From Microcaldota archaeon (GTDB lineage Archaea; Micrarchaeota; Micrarchaeia; Anstonellales; Bilamarchaeaceae), in NCBI GenBank assembly GCA_016180665.1, contig JACPAS010000009.1, positions 1,410-9,727 on the forward strand: a stretch of DNA of 8,318 bases, in the 5' to 3' direction. Below are positions 6,708-8,318 of the stretch, piece after piece (positions within the stretch are counted from its first letter, which is position 1; the number at the start of each line of letters is the position of its first letter). Position numbers and translations under genes: made by a program. The notes below the pieces were generated by a model. That model did not search any database and had not been told where the DNA came from. It saw only the letters and a list, made by a program, of their open reading frames with translations.

Positions 6708-7986
6708 AGGCTAACCCATAGAGATTTTTCTGAATAGCTGCGAAGCAGGAGAAGAAATCTGAAGATTGACCGGAGAGAAGTTTTTTTCTTCTATTAAACT
6801 CTTCATTGAATTCTTTATTTGAAAAGCCTAGATCAGATGCAATTTGTAAACGAAATGCTGAAGAAGCAAGATTTTTACCACCAGAATCAGTAATTTCGGT
6901 TATTCTCCTTAATTCATAGTTCTTTCTTCTTTTCTTGTCATATTTGAGCATCCTTTTTTGAACGATTAAGACGTCTATTGATTCAAGATCATTCTCTGAT
7001 ACTCCAAAACTCTTTAAACGCTGATGGGCATCTTTGCTGCTTTTTGCATGGAACGTCGCATATGAACCACGCGCCTGACCCCCAAGCAGTACATCGAATA
7101 ATGCATCTACCTCCTCTTTGTTCCTAACTTCGCCAACAATTGTCCTATCAGGCCTCATTCTTAGAGAATCGTAGACCAGGTTTGAAAGTGAGATACCCAT
7201 TTCCCTATTTGAAATTAAACGTAACTGATGAGTGTGCGGGATGTTTATCTCTGGAGTTTCTTCAGTTATTAAGACTCTTTCGTTTAATGGGACAAATGAG
7301 AACAATGAATTCAAAGTCGTCGTCTTGCCACTGGCAGTATTGCCACATATAAGTACGGAGTAGTCTCCTTGCATAACAAATGAAAGAAGAACAATCGAAT
7401 CAAGATCAATCGTCCCGTTCTTATATATTTCTGATGGGGAAAAAGGTTTTTCTCTGAATTTCCTTATTGTTATCTCTCCATCTGAAATAGGATTTATGGA
7501 AGCGTGAAGTCGTGAACCATTTTCCAAAATAGCATCTATACGTGGATTTTGGAGTGTAATTCTTTTACCCATTGACTTAACTAGTTTATTTATAATGTTG
7601 AATATTGCATCATGACCCGTAAAGCAGGCATTTACCGATCTCCAGCCTTTATTTCTTAGATAAACATAGGTATTTTTGTTCGGACCGATTATGCTTATTT
7701 CTTCAATTTCATCATCTTTTAATAGAGGCGTTAAAAAACCAAAATTACAGATGTGCAAATAAGCAGCTTTATTTAGATATTCAAGCTGCCCTTTGTCAAC
7801 ATAGATATTATTTCTGTCAAGATATTCTGAGATTAAACCTGTCAGCAAGTCCTTTTTATCCGCTTGGTTCTTTATCTCGTCCTTAAATTTATCTTCTATT
7901 TTTGAAATTAGACTCTGCTCTTCATTACTTAGGACTGGCAGATCTAGAACGTACTGGCCATTTTTGAGTATTTTCCAGCCCAGCAT
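6700..7986 (-). CDS. Type II/IV secretion-family ATPase (TadA/CpaF/FlaI-like)
   Basis: Predicted cytoplasmic hexameric ATPase (GspE/VirB11 superfamily) powering assembly or secretion through the adjacent TadC-like protein. The 428-residue protein has an N-terminal domain with FGFLTPLLKDDEIEEISIIGP (82-102), the region that precedes the motor core in CpaF/FlaI proteins, and TIRKF (173-177) at the domain junction. Core motifs are all present: Walker A GNTASGKTT (215-223, K221), Asp box ITEETPEI (240-247), Walker B MRPDRTIVGEVR (277-288, E286) and His box YATFHA (309-314, H313). The GxTASGKT form of Walker A is common in archaeal homologues. The C-terminal 60 or so residues after about 365 are polar and I do not recognise them. 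The start codon directly follows the DUF192 stop (TAAATG), and GGTGA lies 4 nt before the ATG, which fixes this start. Family assignment is firm. Pilus, archaellum and secretion subtype cannot be separated without the missing partner genes. Confidence 0.93.
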   Translation of the reverse strand: MLGWKILKNGQYVLDLPVLSNEEQSLISKIEDKFKDEIKNQADKKDLLTGLISEYLDRNNIYVDKGQLEYLNKAAYLHICNFGFLTPLLKDDEIEEISIIGPNKNTYVYLRNKGWRSVNACFTGHDAIFNIINKLVKSMGKRITLQNPRIDAILENGSRLHASINPISDGEITIRKFREKPFSPSEIYKNGTIDLDSIVLLSFVMQGDYSVLICGNTASGKTTTLNSLFSFVPLNERVLITEETPEINIPHTHQLRLISNREMGISLSNLVYDSLRMRPDRTIVGEVRNKEEVDALFDVLLGGQARGSYATFHAKSSKDAHQRLKSFGVSENDLESIDVLIVQKRMLKYDKKRRKNYELRRITEITDSGGKNLASSAFRLQIASDLGFSNKEFNEEFNRRKKLLSGQSSDFFSCFAAIQKNLYGLAYD

Positions 7987-8283
7987 TTAGTCACCTGTTT
8001 TGAAAGATAAAACTTCGTTTAATTTGAATCGGATTTCGCAATCTGGAATCTCCAGAAGGTATTTAGCAGCAGAGGTATTTGAAATGTTTGGGGTGAATGG
8101 TTTAATCCCCCTTATTATATCAACTATCTTCCGGTTCTCATCAAGGTAAATAGCATCAAATTCGAAAAAGACGAAGAATGAATGTATAGACCAAAAACCT
8201 TTTTTAGGAAAACTGAACAAAAGGTCCAGTATCTTGGTGTTTGGTGAATTACCATATATCCTAAAAATTAGACTATTTTCCAT
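7987..8283 (-). CDS. DUF192-family small protein
   Basis: A 98-residue protein of the DUF192 family, whose molecular function is not established. The recognisable pattern is GFWSIHSFFVFFEFDAIYLD (29-48), which is the family's central strand with aromatic and F-D-A-I-x-L-D positions. It continues with KIVDIIRGIKPFTP (52-65) and AAKYLLEIP (72-80), equivalent to the usual LELP near the C-terminus. There is no signal peptide or membrane anchor, unlike many bacterial members, so it is probably cytoplasmic. The ATG is the only plausible start: an in-frame TAG lies 24 nt upstream with no alternative start codon between. No ribosome-binding site precedes it, consistent with a leaderless mRNA. It is the first visible gene of the operon, and its stop abuts the ATPase start. 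A role with the secretion motor is only suggested by position. Confidence 0.75.
   Translation of the reverse strand: MENSLIFRIYGNSPNTKILDLLFSFPKKGFWSIHSFFVFFEFDAIYLDENRKIVDIIRGIKPFTPNISNTSAAKYLLEIPDCEIRFKLNEVLSFKTGD
7991..7995 (-). promoter_or_regulatory. Ribosome-binding site of the secretion ATPase
   Basis: GGTGA on the minus strand, complementary to the conserved 3' end of archaeal 16S rRNA, lies within the last codons of the DUF192 gene and 4 nt before the ATPase ATG. It supports that start codon and re-initiation by ribosomes that have just terminated at the adjacent TAA. Confidence 0.6.
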
Positions 8284-8304
8284 ATGTCTAATATTGTTAT
8301 AAAA

Positions 8305-8313
8305 CTATAAAAA
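8305..8313 (-). promoter_or_regulatory. Putative archaeal TATA box for the five-gene operon
   Basis: Read on the minus strand, TTTTTATAG is centred about 25 nt upstream of the DUF192 ATG. That is the standard distance from TATA box to transcription start in archaea, so transcription would begin at or next to the start codon. The lack of a ribosome-binding site there agrees with a leaderless transcript. Only five bases lie upstream before the window ends, so the BRE element cannot be assessed. The whole stretch is AT-rich, which raises the chance of a coincidental match. Confidence 0.45.
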
Positions 8314-8318
8314 CTATG

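Noticed and set aside
7140..7352. Plus-strand open frame of 70 codons
   Set aside because: It is antisense to the Walker A and Walker B region of the secretion ATPase, whose motifs prove the minus strand is coding.
8296..8304. TTTTATAAC on the minus strand as the TATA box
   Set aside because: Its centre is only about 17 nt before the ATG, which would start transcription inside the gene; the element at 8305-8313 is better placed.

Overview
The window reads as a compact, AT-rich archaeal chromosome segment. The archaeal signs are a CDC48-type double-AAA ATPase carrying an intein, an archaeal-style secretion ATPase and two-module TadC/FlaJ-like membrane protein, a dolichol/phytol-kinase-family enzyme, a TATA-like element placed for a leaderless transcript, and GGTGA/GGAG ribosome-binding sites. 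The small, tightly packed genes and the membrane-anchored CDC48 relative would suit a DPANN-type lineage. That is inference, because there is no rRNA or other marker here. Nearly every base is coding and no gene-free stretch exceeds about 40 bases.

Positions 2-4075 (+) hold one long gene, cut at its 5' end by the window edge. It encodes a polytopic membrane N-terminal domain followed by two AAA+ modules. A 493-residue intein with a LAGLIDADG endonuclease (1196-2674) is inserted inside the substrate-gripping pore loop of the first AAA module. After splicing, the visible part would be about 860 residues. The second module has intact ATPase motifs but an unusual pore loop.

Positions 8283-4082 (-) hold five genes that look like one operon. 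In transcription order they are a DUF192-family protein, a type II/IV secretion-family (TadA/CpaF/FlaI-like) ATPase, a TadC/FlaJ-like membrane platform protein, a PAP2 membrane phosphatase and a dolichol/phytol-kinase-family lipid kinase. Junctions are 0 nt, an 8-nt overlap, a 15-nt gap and a 26-nt overlap, so co-transcription and translational coupling are likely. A TATA-like element sits about 25 nt upstream of the first start codon at the window edge.

Two functional modules can be read from the operon. The ATPase and TadC-like protein form the motor and membrane platform of a pilus or pilus-like secretion machine, whose pilins and prepilin peptidase are not in the window. The PAP2 phosphatase and lipid kinase could jointly regenerate a polyprenyl-phosphate carrier, for example dolichyl phosphate for surface glycosylation. 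Their linkage is suggestive but unproven. The operon and the AAA gene converge tail to tail with only 6 bases between stop codons.
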